Shown here: positions 5,721-6,670 of the stretch, piece after piece
Numbering within the stretch: position 1 is the stretch's first letter
How the letters are laid out: every line of letters starts with the position of its first letter
NCBI GenBank assembly: GCA_017622395.1
Contig: JAGARF010000052.1
Location: 1 to 6,670 of the forward strand
DNA from: Clostridia bacterium
GTDB lineage: Bacteria > Bacillota > Clostridia > RGIG6154
Direction of reading: 5' to 3'
DNA: 6,670 bases
Made by a program: the position numbers and the translations under genes
The notes under the pieces: model-generated
The model's database searches: none
What the model was told of the DNA's origin: nothing
The model's input: only the letters and a program-made list of their open reading frames with translations

Positions 5721-6670
5721 GTGAGTACAATAGCTGCAATTTCCACACCATTCGGAAGTGGAGGCATTGCTGTTATAAGAATAAGCGGAGAAGAGGCATT
5801 TTGTATAACTGATAGATTTTTTGTTTGTCAGAAAGCAAAATGCCTTTCTGATATCCCCGCAAATACAGTAGTGTACGGTAAAATTAAAGATAAAGAGGGT
5901 AACACAGTTGATGAGGTTTTAACAACTGTTTTCAAAGGCCCTCATTCATATACGGGAGAGGATACTGTTGAAATCTCCTGCCACGGCGGTATTTTAATTG
6001 CAAAAAAAGTATTAAAGTGTGCAATAGAAGCAGGCTGTGAAATGGCAGAGAGGGGCGAGTTCAGCAAAAGAGCCTTTTTAAACGGAAAGATGGACTTGTC
6101 ACAGACCGAGGGTGTTATTGATTTAATCAATGCTGTATCTGATAAGGGTGCAACAAATGCGGTCTTTCAAATGGAAGGCAGACTTTCTAAGAAAATAAAT
6201 GAGCTGAGAAACACACTTCTAAATCTTTCTGCACATATTCAGGCTCTTATTGACTTCCCTGAAGAAGATTTAACAGACCTTTCTGACGAAGAAGCTTTAG
6301 ACAGACTTAAATATGTAATTGATGAAACAAATCTTTTAATAAAAACCGCAGACTACGGAAAAATTCTTAAAAACGGACTTCCTGTTGCAGTAATAGGAAA
6401 ACCGAATGTAGGAAAATCATCTCTTTTAAATGCACTTTCGGGAACGGAAAAAGCTATAGTTACCGATGTTGCAGGTACAACAAGAGATATTGTTGAAGAA
6501 TATGTAAACATAAACGGTATTGCAATTAAGATAATGGATACCGCAGGTATAAGAGAAACACAAGATATAGTTGAGGCAATCGGCGTTGAAAGAAGTCTTA
6601 AGGCTGCAGAGGATGCAGACCTGATACTTGCTGTTTTTGACGGCAGTACACCTCTTGAGGAAGAAGACAA
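5721..6670 (+). CDS. mnmE: tRNA modification GTPase MnmE (TrmE), N-terminal part, cut by right window edge
   Basis: MnmE works with MnmG to install the carboxymethylaminomethyl group at C5 of wobble uridine 34 in certain tRNAs. From GTG 5721 the frame is open for 316 codons to the window end. The N-terminal folate-binding domain opens with STIAAISTPFGSGGIAVIRISG and contains GPHSYTGEDTVEISCHGG (73-90). The helical domain has the conserved ERGEFSKRAFLNGKMDLSQ (110-128) and IDFPEED (177-183). The G domain starts near 219: G1 GKPNVGKS (226-233), G2 region TDVAGTTRD (248-256) and G3 DTAG (273-276), followed by IRE with E279 at the place of the family's catalytic glutamate. About 140 residues are missing on the right, including G4 and the C-terminal cysteine motif. 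AAGGAG at 5708-5713, 7 nt ahead, supports the GTG start. Confidence 0.97.
   Translation, partial: MSTIAAISTPFGSGGIAVIRISGEEAFCITDRFFVCQKAKCLSDIPANTVVYGKIKDKEGNTVDEVLTTVFKGPHSYTGEDTVEISCHGGILIAKKVLKCAIEAGCEMAERGEFSKRAFLNGKMDLSQTEGVIDLINAVSDKGATNAVFQMEGRLSKKINELRNTLLNLSAHIQALIDFPEEDLTDLSDEEALDRLKYVIDETNLLIKTADYGKILKNGLPVAVIGKPNVGKSSLLNALSGTEKAIVTDVAGTTRDIVEEYVNINGIAIKIMDTAGIRETQDIVEAIGVERSLKAAEDADLILAVFDGSTPLEEED

Noticed and set aside
5942..6670. Reverse-strand open frames at 5942-6130 and 6353-6670 opposite mnmE.
   Set aside because: They are antisense to the GTPase and folate-domain motifs of mnmE, which account for the region fully.

Overview
The window is AT-rich, all-forward-strand bacterial core genome. 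It carries the conserved block rpmH-rnpA-yidD-yidC-jag-mnmE that lies near the replication origin in many Bacillota. The single short YidC paired with YidD, the KhpB/Jag protein, the L34 sequence (MLRTYQPKKRHRAKEHGF...), strong AGGAGG-type ribosome binding sites and GTG starts point to a low-GC Bacillota, most likely an anaerobic Clostridia of the gut or rumen type. This placement is inferred from protein resemblance; there is no rRNA to confirm it.

Layout. Positions 1-786 hold the C-terminal two thirds of metK (S-adenosylmethionine synthetase), cut by the left edge. After 83 bp, 870-3143 encodes a cytosolic GH94 disaccharide phosphorylase. Positions 3144-3308 hold a near-consensus sigma-A promoter (TTGACT-17-TATCAT) and a leader whose predicted 5' end folds into a 12-bp hairpin. 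rpmH (L34) follows at 3309-3443 and is too short for routine ORF lists. Two terminator-like hairpins lie between rpmH and rnpA. From rnpA onward the genes are packed tightly: rnpA/yidD abut, yidD/yidC overlap by 1 nt, and the next gaps are 19 and 11 nt. mnmE starts at GTG 5721 and runs off the right edge.

How the genes work together. L34 is a ribosome component. RnpA is the protein subunit of RNase P (tRNA 5' maturation). YidD and YidC assist membrane protein insertion, Jag/KhpB is an RNA-binding regulator, and MnmE modifies tRNA wobble uridine. The cluster therefore serves translation, RNA maturation and membrane biogenesis. metK and the GH94 gene have no functional link to it that I can see; they occupy the side where dnaA/oriC is found in Bacillus-type arrangements.

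I see no mobile element, CRISPR array, tRNA, rRNA or novel defence or biosynthetic system. The observations most worth following are regulatory (the rpmH leader hairpin and the tandem attenuator-like hairpins before rnpA) and contextual (absence of dnaA/oriC and presence of a GH94 gene upstream of rpmH).
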